Both the position numbers and the translations under genes were made by a program. The notes beneath the pieces are model-generated. The model made no database searches, was not told the DNA's origin, and saw only the letters and a list, made by a program, of their open reading frames with translations. A DNA stretch of 64,000 bases from Bacillota bacterium (lineage in GTDB: Bacteria; Bacillota; Clostridia; Acetivibrionales; JAEXSP01), in contig JAEXSP010000039.1 in assembly GCA_023453795.1 (NCBI GenBank), forward strand, positions 1 through 64,000, read 5' to 3'. Numbering within the stretch: the stretch's first letter is position 1; each line of letters opens with the position of its first letter. Of the stretch, positions 36,967-44,399 are shown piece after piece.

Positions 36967-38490
36967 CCTGACAATGACAGCTCCGTATTTACCATGCTCA
37001 ATAAATGTAAAAACAGTACAAGAATCTGACAGCACAGCGTTATTAACCGTTAGTATATTATAGCTTTTTTTGGTGATCGCATTACCGTCTGTGTCATACA
37101 GCCGGGCGGAAGAATTTTTATAAGCACATATGATACTGTTGCTGATCCTGATATCAGAATAAACGGGTTTGAGAATAATTCTCCCTTTAGAATCCAAAAC
37201 CCCGTATTTGCTTCCAAGCCTGATAATGTACAATTTATTCGAAAAATCTTTAGTAATTAAATCATAACCTGGTTTTACAATATACCTTCCTTTTGTATTT
37301 ATGATACCGTATTTGCCGTTTTGCACCACGATTGCATTGCCGAAGGTAAAATCGGAATCCAAACCGGAGGTTGTATTGAATTCAGCCGGAATGACACGAT
37401 TATTTTTACTGTTTATATATCCGATTTTACCCTTGATGAGGATGTAAGCCAAACCATTATAAAAGGATCCCATTCTATCATACTGTGGGTTGATAATAAA
37501 ACGGCCTGTTTTATTAACAGCCCCCCATTTATTGTCTTTGCAGATGGTATAATAGCCATCAGGGGATATTGCATTTATAACATTATATGGAGCTGCTTCT
37601 AGTACTACTTTCATAGCACTGTTGAGCAGGCCTGTCATATTATTCAGCGAGAACCAGGCAATGTCGCTTTTGTCGAATTCGCCAATGTTATCATAACTGG
37701 GTTTTAAAACTACACCCTTGATGGTTGCCAGGCCCATTTTATGATCTTTTACAAAAGCAGCAAAACCATTTTTTGATGAATAAGCCGCATCAAACATAGG
37801 CGGGATTATTTCCCGGCCAGCCTTATCAATATATCCCCATTTTCCGGATATGTCTTTCACAGGTGCAATCCCATCGGCAAAGCTTACCTGTATCTCATTT
37901 TCATCACCGGTAGTATATCCGATCTGTGCATACTTCGGCTCAAGAATCCAGGTACCCTTTTTATTGATTAACCCCCATTTGTCTTTTATACATACAGGAG
38001 CAATGCCATCTATAAAATCAAATGCTTTGTCATATTTTACAGAAATAACTTCTTTACCGGAGGTGTTAATGAATCCGGACTTATTCATACGCTTTACACA
38101 TGCAAGTCCGCAGCTAAAACTGCTTAAAGAATCATATCCGGTTTTGGCTATTACTTTTCCTTTATAATTAATAAGGCCATACTTTTTGTTTTTCTTAACC
38201 GATACAAAACCGTCCTGATAATTGAGGATATCTTCATAAACAGCATCTGCAATGACTTTACCCGCTTCATTAATAACACCGTAATACTTGCCTTTTCGGA
38301 ATTTGAACAAAGGTGTTTTTGAGGTTGAATTATCCGGTTTTGCATTGACTAACGGCCACAGATTTTGATACTTTGCACTTATGACCTTTACATTTGAGTA
38401 ATTGTCGGAAGCTGAGTCGGAAGCTGAGCTGCAGCTGCAGAAGGATAAAGAAAGCAAAGCGGCTATAATAAAGTATATAAGTTTTTTCAT
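36958..38490 (-). CDS. WG-repeat lipoprotein
   Basis: About 510 residues. A signal peptide with a lipobox-like end (SLSFCSC) predicts a lipid-anchored extracytoplasmic protein. The rest is about eleven WG-type repeats of 40-50 residues, each with a core such as KYGLINYKGKVI, KWGLINKKGTWI, KWGYIDKAGREI or KYGIINTKGRYI. WG repeats form repeated beta-hairpin units of unknown binding role. The start at 38490 has GGAGGG seven bases upstream; 18 extra codons upstream in frame lack a site. The last repeat is short and ends at VRKK. Confidence 0.85.
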   Translation of the reverse strand: MKKLIYFIIAALLSLSFCSCSSASDSASDNYSNVKVISAKYQNLWPLVNAKPDNSTSKTPLFKFRKGKYYGVINEAGKVIADAVYEDILNYQDGFVSVKKNKKYGLINYKGKVIAKTGYDSLSSFSCGLACVKRMNKSGFINTSGKEVISVKYDKAFDFIDGIAPVCIKDKWGLINKKGTWILEPKYAQIGYTTGDENEIQVSFADGIAPVKDISGKWGYIDKAGREIIPPMFDAAYSSKNGFAAFVKDHKMGLATIKGVVLKPSYDNIGEFDKSDIAWFSLNNMTGLLNSAMKVVLEAAPYNVINAISPDGYYTICKDNKWGAVNKTGRFIINPQYDRMGSFYNGLAYILIKGKIGYINSKNNRVIPAEFNTTSGLDSDFTFGNAIVVQNGKYGIINTKGRYIVKPGYDLITKDFSNKLYIIRLGSKYGVLDSKGRIILKPVYSDIRISNSIICAYKNSSARLYDTDGNAITKKSYNILTVNNAVLSDSCTVFTFIEHGKYGAVIVRKK

Positions 38491-38571
38491 ATAAATTCCC
38501 TCCGATTTCAGATAAATTGTAACTCTGAAATTTAAGGGTGTCAATGGTTTAGCCGGAAAATGATGTAAGAG

Positions 38572-39453
38572 TTAATCAATGTCGGCTATAGGCTGGTAAA
38601 CATCCAGCTCACAGTAATTATCCTTGCACAGGGAGGTATCTATGTATTCGAACCTGAAAGTATCCGCAAACTTATAGCCGGACTGGAAAATCCATTTGGA
38701 ATACATATGGACGAGAAGACGGCCGACTTGCCTTCCGTTTATGTCATCCGGACGGAAAAAGCCTACAAATCTGAATACAACATACTTATGAGCCGGTATT
38801 GCAATGCCGGCCATGCCATCGGGTACTGCCGACAAATCGGAGACTTCAATAGAAGGAACATAGTAAATGAAGCCTTCTTTATTTCTGCTCCAGTCAGTGT
38901 ATCCGAAGTAGACGTTAGGATTCGCAGGGTTCGTTATCTTGTCCCTGCAGTTATAAAAGAAGTCTCTTCCAAAGCGGTTTGCGGTACGGTCTCCCGACTT
39001 GCTGTAAATGGTATGCTGATTACCGGCAAGGAAAAATTTCTGCCTGAAGACGAAGAAAGGCTTGTAAGTAACTGAATTGTTGACAGAAAGGAACTCGTTA
39101 ATATTAATCTTTTCCTTTATGATGAGGGATATCCTATCATTCCTTACTTTCAGGGGAGTATAGCCGAATTTCTTTCTGAAAGCCCTTATATATGACTGCT
39201 CATATTCGAAGCCATAATCAAAAGCGATATCTATCATTCTTTCGTTTGTATTTACAAGCTCGTTTATGCTAGAAGTCAATTTCCTTGACTGGATATAATC
39301 CATTAGGGACTCGCCGGTCAGTGCCTTGAACATCCTGTGCAGATGGTATTTTGACATGCCTGTATGTTCTGCAATATCATCAAGGGATATTCTGTTATGG
39401 AGATTGTCTTCTATATAATTAATACATGTTCCTATTGAATCCTTGATATTCAA
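38572..39453 (-). CDS. AraC-family regulator with GyrI-like effector-binding domain
   Basis: Two AraC helix-turn-helix units occupy about residues 5-105 (SLDDIAEHTGMSKYHLHRMF and IDIAFDYGFEYEQSYIRAFR). A C-terminal GyrI/AraC-E-bind-like domain of about 160 residues follows, the architecture of Rob/SoxS-type or BmrR-like small-molecule sensors. The TTG at 39453 is preferred as start because GGAGG lies about ten bases upstream on the - strand and the family begins close to this point. It precedes the WG-repeat gene on the same strand with an 81-base gap; its targets are unknown. Confidence 0.82.
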   Translation of the reverse strand: MNIKDSIGTCINYIEDNLHNRISLDDIAEHTGMSKYHLHRMFKALTGESLMDYIQSRKLTSSINELVNTNERMIDIAFDYGFEYEQSYIRAFRKKFGYTPLKVRNDRISLIIKEKININEFLSVNNSVTYKPFFVFRQKFFLAGNQHTIYSKSGDRTANRFGRDFFYNCRDKITNPANPNVYFGYTDWSRNKEGFIYYVPSIEVSDLSAVPDGMAGIAIPAHKYVVFRFVGFFRPDDINGRQVGRLLVHMYSKWIFQSGYKFADTFRFEYIDTSLCKDNYCELDVYQPIADID

Positions 39454-39541
39454 TTGCGCAAGACCTCCAAGTACAGTATGATTCCGGTACCAAGCATTGC
39501 CCTGCATTAAGGGCAATGCTTAGGTAACGGGTGACTAATAT

Positions 39542-40786
39542 TTATTTGCCTGGTTTGTAGGCTTTTAAAACTATCGATGCATTATGCCCGCCAAACCCCA
39601 AAGAATTTGACATTGCATAAGTTATATCAGCTTTTCTTCCTGTATTGGGCACATAATCGAGATCACAATCCGGATCAGGTGTATTATAGTTAACCGTAGG
39701 GGGCAGAAAACCATCCTTAAGTGCTGAAGCAGTAATTATGGCTTCTATTGCGCCTGCAGCTCCCAAAAGGTGTCCGGTCATCGACTTGGTTGAACTGACG
39801 GACAACTTATAGGCATGTTCGCCGAATACAGTCTTTATTGCAGCTGTTTCATTCTTATCATTAAGTTCAGTTGAGGTTCCGTGAGCATTTATATATTCTA
39901 TATCCTCTGGTTTTATTCCTGCATCTGCAACAGCGAGCTTCATACATCTTGCTCCGCCTTCACCGCCTTCAGCAGGAGCGGTAATATGAAAAGCATCATT
40001 TGTACAACCGTAACCTATAACCTCAGCAATGATATCTGCACCTCTTTCAAGGGCATGATTAAGCTCCTCAAGAATCATGACTCCTGCACCTTCTCCTATG
40101 ATGAAACCGTCTCTTGCCGCATCGAAAGGTCTGCTTGCGGTAGAGGGATCAAGACTCGTAGTCATGGTTTTATTTGCACAGAAGCCTGCTAATGCCAGTC
40201 TGGTAATGGGGGCTTCCGCACCACCGGCAATCATTACATCCGCATCGTTACGCTGAATTACCTTGAAGGCGTCACCGATTGCATTGGTTGAGGTTGCGCA
40301 GGCAGTGATAACACACTCGTTGAAGCCTTTGGCACCAAAACGTATTGCTATAAGCCCACTGGCCATATTGGCTATCATCATAGGTACGAAAAATGGGCTT
40401 ACTCTGCCCGGTCCCTTTTCGTTAAGAACATCATGCTGGCTCTCAAGAGTCTCAATTCCTCCTATGCCTGAGCCCATAATAACACCGACACGTTCCATAT
40501 CAACAAGATTAAAATCCAGTGAAGAAGCATTGACAGCCATTTGGGCGGCAGTAACGGAATATTGCGAAAACCTGTCCATTCGCCTGACTTCTTTCTTATC
40601 AATATATTCTCCAGGATTAAAGTCTTTTATTTCTGCTCCCACTTTTGTAGGCATATCGGAAACATCAACCCTTTCAATCAAGCTGATTCCTGATTGAGCG
40701 TTTTTTACGGAATTCCAAAGTTTATCAGCACCGTTCCCGAATGAAGTAACTGCCCCCATACCTGTTATTACAACTCGTCTGTTCAT
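39542..40786 (-). CDS. fabF: Beta-ketoacyl-ACP synthase II
   Basis: Condensing enzyme of fatty-acid elongation, 414 residues. The catalytic triad is visible: cysteine in TACATSTNAIGD, histidines in NAHGTSTELND and KSMTGHLLGAAG. GGGAGG precedes the ATG. It is isolated from other fab genes, being followed on the same strand by the AraC gene after an 88-base gap. A stand-alone fabF suggests either an extra copy or a role beyond the main fab cluster; sequence alone does not decide. Confidence 0.95.
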   Translation of the reverse strand: MNRRVVITGMGAVTSFGNGADKLWNSVKNAQSGISLIERVDVSDMPTKVGAEIKDFNPGEYIDKKEVRRMDRFSQYSVTAAQMAVNASSLDFNLVDMERVGVIMGSGIGGIETLESQHDVLNEKGPGRVSPFFVPMMIANMASGLIAIRFGAKGFNECVITACATSTNAIGDAFKVIQRNDADVMIAGGAEAPITRLALAGFCANKTMTTSLDPSTASRPFDAARDGFIIGEGAGVMILEELNHALERGADIIAEVIGYGCTNDAFHITAPAEGGEGGARCMKLAVADAGIKPEDIEYINAHGTSTELNDKNETAAIKTVFGEHAYKLSVSSTKSMTGHLLGAAGAIEAIITASALKDGFLPPTVNYNTPDPDCDLDYVPNTGRKADITYAMSNSLGFGGHNASIVLKAYKPGK

Positions 40787-40909
40787 ATTGCCTCCCGATT
40801 ATTTTATATTTTTACTATCTCCAGCACAATATGGTTTCTCAATTATTTATTTTTACAATATCATAGGAAAAAAAAGAAAAATGAACCGATGTTGCTTTTT
40901 TATATTTCA

Positions 40910-40938
40910 TTGACAATTTTAGTCATCTGATTTAATAT
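40910..40938 (+). promoter_or_regulatory. Sigma-A promoter of the small gene at 41125
   Basis: TTGACA (40910-40915), 17-base spacer, TAATAT (40933-40938). It leaves a leader of about 180 bases. Confidence 0.7.
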
Positions 40939-40944
40939 AAGATT

Positions 40945-41124
40945 AACGGTTCTGTATTACACTATCAATTTCCTGTATCCAATAATTTCAAAATTGATAA
41001 AGGTAAGGATAATAGTTATGAGTAAGTGAAGGCGCGATTGGTGTCAGGTAGCCCTTTTGCCTTAGGGTTGTAAGAATGAGTCATTTTTGTATAGAACTGT
41101 TTTATTGAGGAGGTGGTAAATACT
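40945..41124 (+). other. Long structured 5' leader, class unknown
   Basis: Between the promoter and the TTG start, TATCAATTT (40963-40971) pairs with AAATTGATA (40991-40999). AAGGC near 41029 can pair with GCCTT near 41077, and GCCCT near 41068 can pair with AGGGT near 41082, so alternative folds are possible. No known riboswitch motif is recognised. Confidence 0.35.
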
Positions 41125-41346
41125 TTGGTTAAGAGTATTATCAGAATGAATCAGAATATCCTTGAGGTGCTGATAAAGGAATATGGTTCAGGCAAGATTG
41201 ACAAGTATGTTTTTCAGGCTCACTCACAAATCAAACTCCAATTTCTTAAAAGTCACACCAATTATATCAATGAATCAAGTCTTAAAAGCTCAATCGAAAA
41301 AACTATAAATTCTTGTGAAGCGATATTTAGGCAAGGAATCAATTGA
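41125..41346 (+). CDS. Small protein of unknown function, 73 residues
   Basis: The TTG at 41125 follows AGGAGG (41108-41113) by 11 bases; a GTG at 41113 in the same frame overlaps that site. The product is soluble, slightly basic and mostly helical by composition (NQNILEVLIKEYGSGKI near the start). No family is recognised. It is preceded by a strong promoter and long leader and followed by about 250 bases of AT-rich sequence with nothing I can identify before the tRNA gene. Confidence 0.5.
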   Translation: MVKSIIRMNQNILEVLIKEYGSGKIDKYVFQAHSQIKLQFLKSHTNYINESSLKSSIEKTINSCEAIFRQGIN

Positions 41347-41600
41347 TTCAGTAAAAATTAATTTTGATTTATAACTCAAAGCCTTCAATATGCAAGCATT
41401 CGGACATTACAGAACCTGATTTGCTTTTGAAATCCGGGGCTGAAAAATTAAAATTGGGTTGTAATGGAGGATTCAGTCGGACTTTTAACTATAGACTACG
41501 CTTGGTTATATTTTTGTATAAAAAATACTATTACAAATACTATTACAAATCTCTTGCATTAATCAATTAACCATGCTATAATACTCCTTGTCAAATTTAT

Positions 41601-41674
41601 TGCGGGATTGTGTAATGGTAGCACTACTGACTCTGGATCAGTCTGTGAGGGTTCAAATCCTTCTCCCGCAGCCA
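41601..41674 (+). tRNA. tRNA-Gln (anticodon CUG), CCA encoded
   Basis: Acceptor stem TGCGGGA (41601-41607) with TCCCGCA (41664-41670), discriminator G and encoded CCA. The anticodon arm ACTGA-CTCTGGA-TCAGT gives anticodon CTG (reads CAG, Gln). GGTTCAAATCC is the T loop region. Confidence 0.95.
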
Positions 41675-41686
41675 AATGATTTTAAT

Positions 41687-41724
41687 ACAATGAAAACCTC
41701 TTGAATTCAAGAGGTTTTCATTGT
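41687..41724. repeat. Perfect 38-bp palindrome after tRNA-Gln, probable terminator
   Basis: ACAATGAAAACCTCTT, GAATTC centre, then the exact reverse complement to 41724. As RNA it forms a very stable hairpin. The T-rich tail is weak (TTGTTGTT), so a terminator role is likely but not certain. Confidence 0.75.
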
Positions 41725-41940
41725 TGTTAGGGGAAAATTGTAGTTTGATTTTGTTAATGGGCTACCAATTAAAGGGAAAAATGCACACCTACCAATCCGG
41801 ATTCTTTGAGTTCTCTGGCGGATGTTTAGACATATTCTGGTGCGGTACAGGGCGAGATTTAGACGAAATCCCTTGTTTATGTGGCGTGAAACCAATATTA
41901 TTATTGATATGGACTATTTATTAAGAAATGAGGGATGACC

Positions 41941-42486
41941 ATGGTTATGATTCAATCAGAGCGTCTCAATTTTAGGAAGATTGAAGACAGTGATTTTGAT
42001 GCTATCGCGAAAATAATGCGGGATGCAGGTGTCCAAAAAGTATGGGAACATTATTTTTCTGATGACGACGTAAGTACTTGGATAGCCCAAAGAAAAAAAG
42101 GCTATGAAAATAATGGGATAGACTATTTGCTGGCCGTCAACAAGCTCTCGCAGGAAATTGTCGGGCAAGTCGGACTTTTGAAAGAGGACATAGATTGCAA
42201 AGAAACTTGGGGAATTGGATATATTTTGTTAGGCCAGTACTATGGAAATGGATATGCTACCGAAGGAGCCAAAGCCATGGCAGATTATGCGTTTAATATA
42301 CTAAAAGCCCCTAAGGTTGTTTGCGATATAAGACCGATGAATAAGCCTTCCATCGCGGTTGCCAGAAGACTTGGCATGATTGAAACGGGCATGTTCATAA
42401 AGCATTATCATGGAATGGAAATGCCGCATCTGATTTTTGAGCTAAATAAAAGCATTAGTAGGTTGACAGAGCAAGTTGGATGTTAG
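41941..42486 (+). CDS. GNAT acetyltransferase, RimJ/RimL type
   Basis: The acetyl-CoA fold of the RimJ/RimL (Acetyltransf_3) type shows as SERLNFRKIEDSDFDAI at the N-terminus, IGYILLGQYYGNGYATEGAKAM (a Q/RxxGxG/A-like loop) near residues 98-119, and MNKPSIAVARRLGMIETG near the end. Substrates range from ribosomal proteins to small amines. Of three clustered in-frame ATGs (41935, 41941, 41947), 41941 best fits GAGGG upstream. It lies just after tRNA-Gln in an accessory stretch. Confidence 0.8.
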   Translation: MVMIQSERLNFRKIEDSDFDAIAKIMRDAGVQKVWEHYFSDDDVSTWIAQRKKGYENNGIDYLLAVNKLSQEIVGQVGLLKEDIDCKETWGIGYILLGQYYGNGYATEGAKAMADYAFNILKAPKVVCDIRPMNKPSIAVARRLGMIETGMFIKHYHGMEMPHLIFELNKSISRLTEQVGC

Positions 42487-42554
42487 CATAAAACGAGCTT
42501 TATGAAGCAAATAATAGAAATTGAAGTACGCATAATATGATAAGGCAAGCATAC

Positions 42555-42800
42555 ATGAATAGAAACTAAACAGTAATAGACAAAGTTATATCAGCATTGG
42601 CTGGAATTACAGGAATCCAGGCTGTTGTGCTTGGCGGTTCGCGTGCAAGGGGCACGCATTCCTCTGAATCGGATATTGATATCGGTATCTATAACGACAA
42701 GGCTACCTTTGATCTTGCATCTATGAACAACATATATGATAATAAACAATTTTTTGACCAGTATTCGAAGATGTCACGAAGTCAACAAGGCTTATCAGGG
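42555..42800 (+). pseudogene. Fused remnants: nucleotidyltransferase start joined to a methyltransferase start
   Basis: From an ATG at 42555 the frame has a stop at 42567, then reads VISALAGITGIQAVVLGGSR and SDIDIGIY, the N-terminal catalytic motif (GGSxARG, DxD) of a Pol-beta-type nucleotidyltransferase. At 42723 the same frame continues as MNNIYDNKQFFDQYSKMSRS QQGL, the typical first residues of a class I SAM methyltransferase that would continue into its glycine-rich loop but is cut at about 42800. Neither enzyme can be active. The join occurs where FDLASMN of the first meets the start codon of the second. Confidence 0.6.
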
Positions 42801-42849
42801 TGCGTAGCAAATAAATATCAGCGACACAATAACAAGGAGCGTGGGAGAG

Positions 42850-43269
42850 ATGTGGAATTGCCCGAAATGCGGTCGTGAGTTCAAAAACACAGAACAAGAC
42901 CACTTTTGCATAAAACCAAACAGCATTGACGAATACATCGCCGCACAACCGGAAGATGTGCGGCCTCTGTTGCAAAGTATACGTGAAACTATCCGCGCCG
43001 CGGCGCCGGAGGCAACAGAGAAAATTGCGTGGCACATGCCGACGTTCTGGCAGGGTGAAAACCTCATCCACTTCGCGGCGTTTAAAAAACACATCGGGCT
43101 GTACCCCGGCGGCGAAGCTACGTCCGAATTTGCAGAGCGGCTCGCAGGATATAAGACCAGTAAAGGAGCGATTCAGCTGCCACTTGGCAAGCCGATAGAT
43201 TATGAACTCATCACCGACATTGTACGGTGGAGAGTAAAGCAAGAAGCGAAAGGGAATGACACTTTATGA
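42850..43269 (+). CDS. DUF1801 (YdhG/CoxH-like) protein with N-terminal zinc ribbon
   Basis: A short CPKCGREF...DHFC-type cysteine/histidine ribbon (first 20 residues) precedes a DUF1801 domain: IDEYIAAQPEDVRPLLQSIR, AWHMPTFWQGENLIHFAAFK and the IGLYPG block. Homologues include Bacillus YdhG/FrataXin-like iron chaperone proteins; the function here is unproven. The ATG at 42850 has AAGGAG ten bases upstream; a GTG at 42841 in frame would leave one base. Its GC content is visibly higher than neighbouring genes. It overlaps the next gene by ATGA. Confidence 0.8.
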   Translation: MWNCPKCGREFKNTEQDHFCIKPNSIDEYIAAQPEDVRPLLQSIRETIRAAAPEATEKIAWHMPTFWQGENLIHFAAFKKHIGLYPGGEATSEFAERLAGYKTSKGAIQLPLGKPIDYELITDIVRWRVKQEAKGNDTL

Positions 43270-43616
43270 CAAACGAGCGTGTGTACAAGATGGCGTTTTC
43301 GAGCGTTTACCCGCTACTCGTCCAAAAGGCGGAGCGCAAAGGGCGCACCAAATCCGAGGTTGATGCTGTGATTTGTTGGCTGACGGGGTATGACGATTCT
43401 GGCTTGGAAGCGCAAATTGTGAAGAATATTGATTACGAAACCTTCTTTAGTGAAGCCCCGCAGATAAACCCAAACGCCGCCAAAATTTCAGGCATGATTT
43501 GCGGGCATCAAGTCGAGGAAATCAAGGACCCACTCATGCAGAAAATTAGGTGGCTTGACAAACTGGTGGACGAATTAGCAAAAGGCAAGCCAATGGAGAA
43601 GATTTTGAGGAGATGA
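43266..43616 (+). CDS. DUF2200 family protein
   Basis: 116 residues with the family pattern: RVYKMAFSSVYPLLVQKAER, SEVDAVICWLTGYD, NPNAAKISGMICGHQVEEI, MQKIRWLDKLVDELAKGKPM. DUF2200 proteins are small, cytosolic and uncharacterised. The ATG overlaps the stop of the DUF1801 gene by four bases, so the two are translationally coupled and share the higher GC content. Confidence 0.85.
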   Translation: MTNERVYKMAFSSVYPLLVQKAERKGRTKSEVDAVICWLTGYDDSGLEAQIVKNIDYETFFSEAPQINPNAAKISGMICGHQVEEIKDPLMQKIRWLDKLVDELAKGKPMEKILRR

Positions 43617-43622
43617 AGGTGA

Positions 43623-43676
43623 ATGGCTGATAAACTCCGTAAAATGCTCGGCGACAAAAATAACGGAAGCCTATGA
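43623..43676 (+). pseudogene. Short fragment of a decayed gene start
   Basis: AAGGTGA followed by an ATG opens MADKLRKMLGDKNNGSL and stops at 43676. The opening looks like the N-terminus of a longer family in which MADKLRxxLG is followed by about 200 residues; here it ends at once. The remainder to 43815 holds nothing recognisable. Confidence 0.35.
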
Positions 43677-43829
43677 CAAGTCTGTGCTGACATGACGGCT
43701 TTACAGACAGCGGCAAACAAGGGATGATACCTGCCAGGGGACTGAATTAGTGAGAGATTTATTGATTAAAATTTAATAATTAATGGAATATATAATTTAA
43801 GAAACAATTACTTTTTGAGGAGAATTAAA

Positions 43830-44381
43830 ATGGATATATCACCAGAAAAATACGAAGAGCTGCTCAGAACATTAAAAGCCCGTTTTGAGAAAAATATGAA
43901 CCGCCATGAAGGTCTTGAATGGGCTAAAGTACAAGCAAAGCTGGAAGCGAATTCTGAAAAACTGCGGTCACTAAATGAAATGGAAAGATCAGGTGGTGAA
44001 CCGGATGTTGTTGGCCTGGATAAAAAGACAGGAGAATACATTTTTTTTGATTGTTCGGAGGAAAGTCCTAAAGGCCGCAGAAGCCTTTGCTACGACCGTG
44101 AGGCTCTCGAATCAAGAAAAGAAAATAAACCGGAAAACAACGTTATTGATATGGCTGCCGCCATGGGCATTGAGCTTTTAACAGAAGAAGAATACCGTGA
44201 CTTGCAGAAACTTGGAAAGTATGACACAAAAACATCGAGCTGGATAGTAACACCTTCTGATATTAGAAAGCTCGGAGGAGCCATCTTTGCGGATTTCCGT
44301 TATGGCAATGTATTCGTGTACCACAACGGTGCAGAATCCTACTATGCCGCCAGAGGGTTCCGTGGCTCATTGAGGGTCTGA
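43830..44381 (+). CDS. DUF4256 family protein
   Basis: 183 residues with the family pattern: LKARFEKNMNRHEGLEWAKV, GGEPDVVGLDKKTGEYIFFD, RRSLCYDREALESR and the aromatic end (YGNVFVYHNGAESYYAARGF, then RGSLRV). The family is small, cytosolic and of unknown function. GAGGAG lies before the ATG at 43830. It converges on the beta-helix gene with an 18-base gap. Confidence 0.82.
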   Translation: MDISPEKYEELLRTLKARFEKNMNRHEGLEWAKVQAKLEANSEKLRSLNEMERSGGEPDVVGLDKKTGEYIFFDCSEESPKGRRSLCYDREALESRKENKPENNVIDMAAAMGIELLTEEEYRDLQKLGKYDTKTSSWIVTPSDIRKLGGAIFADFRYGNVFVYHNGAESYYAARGFRGSLRV

Positions 44382-44399
44382 ATTAAGTGGAAAACCTTG

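Noticed and set aside
41364..41570. A 68-codon frame before tRNA-Gln
   Set aside because: No ribosome site, low-complexity lysine/tyrosine end, no protein-like features.
41721..41924. A 67-codon frame just after the palindrome
   Set aside because: Begins inside the palindrome, no ribosome site, composition not convincing.
41601..44381. Integrative element with attachment sites at tRNA-Gln
   Set aside because: No integrase gene and no second copy of the tRNA 3' end found by eye.
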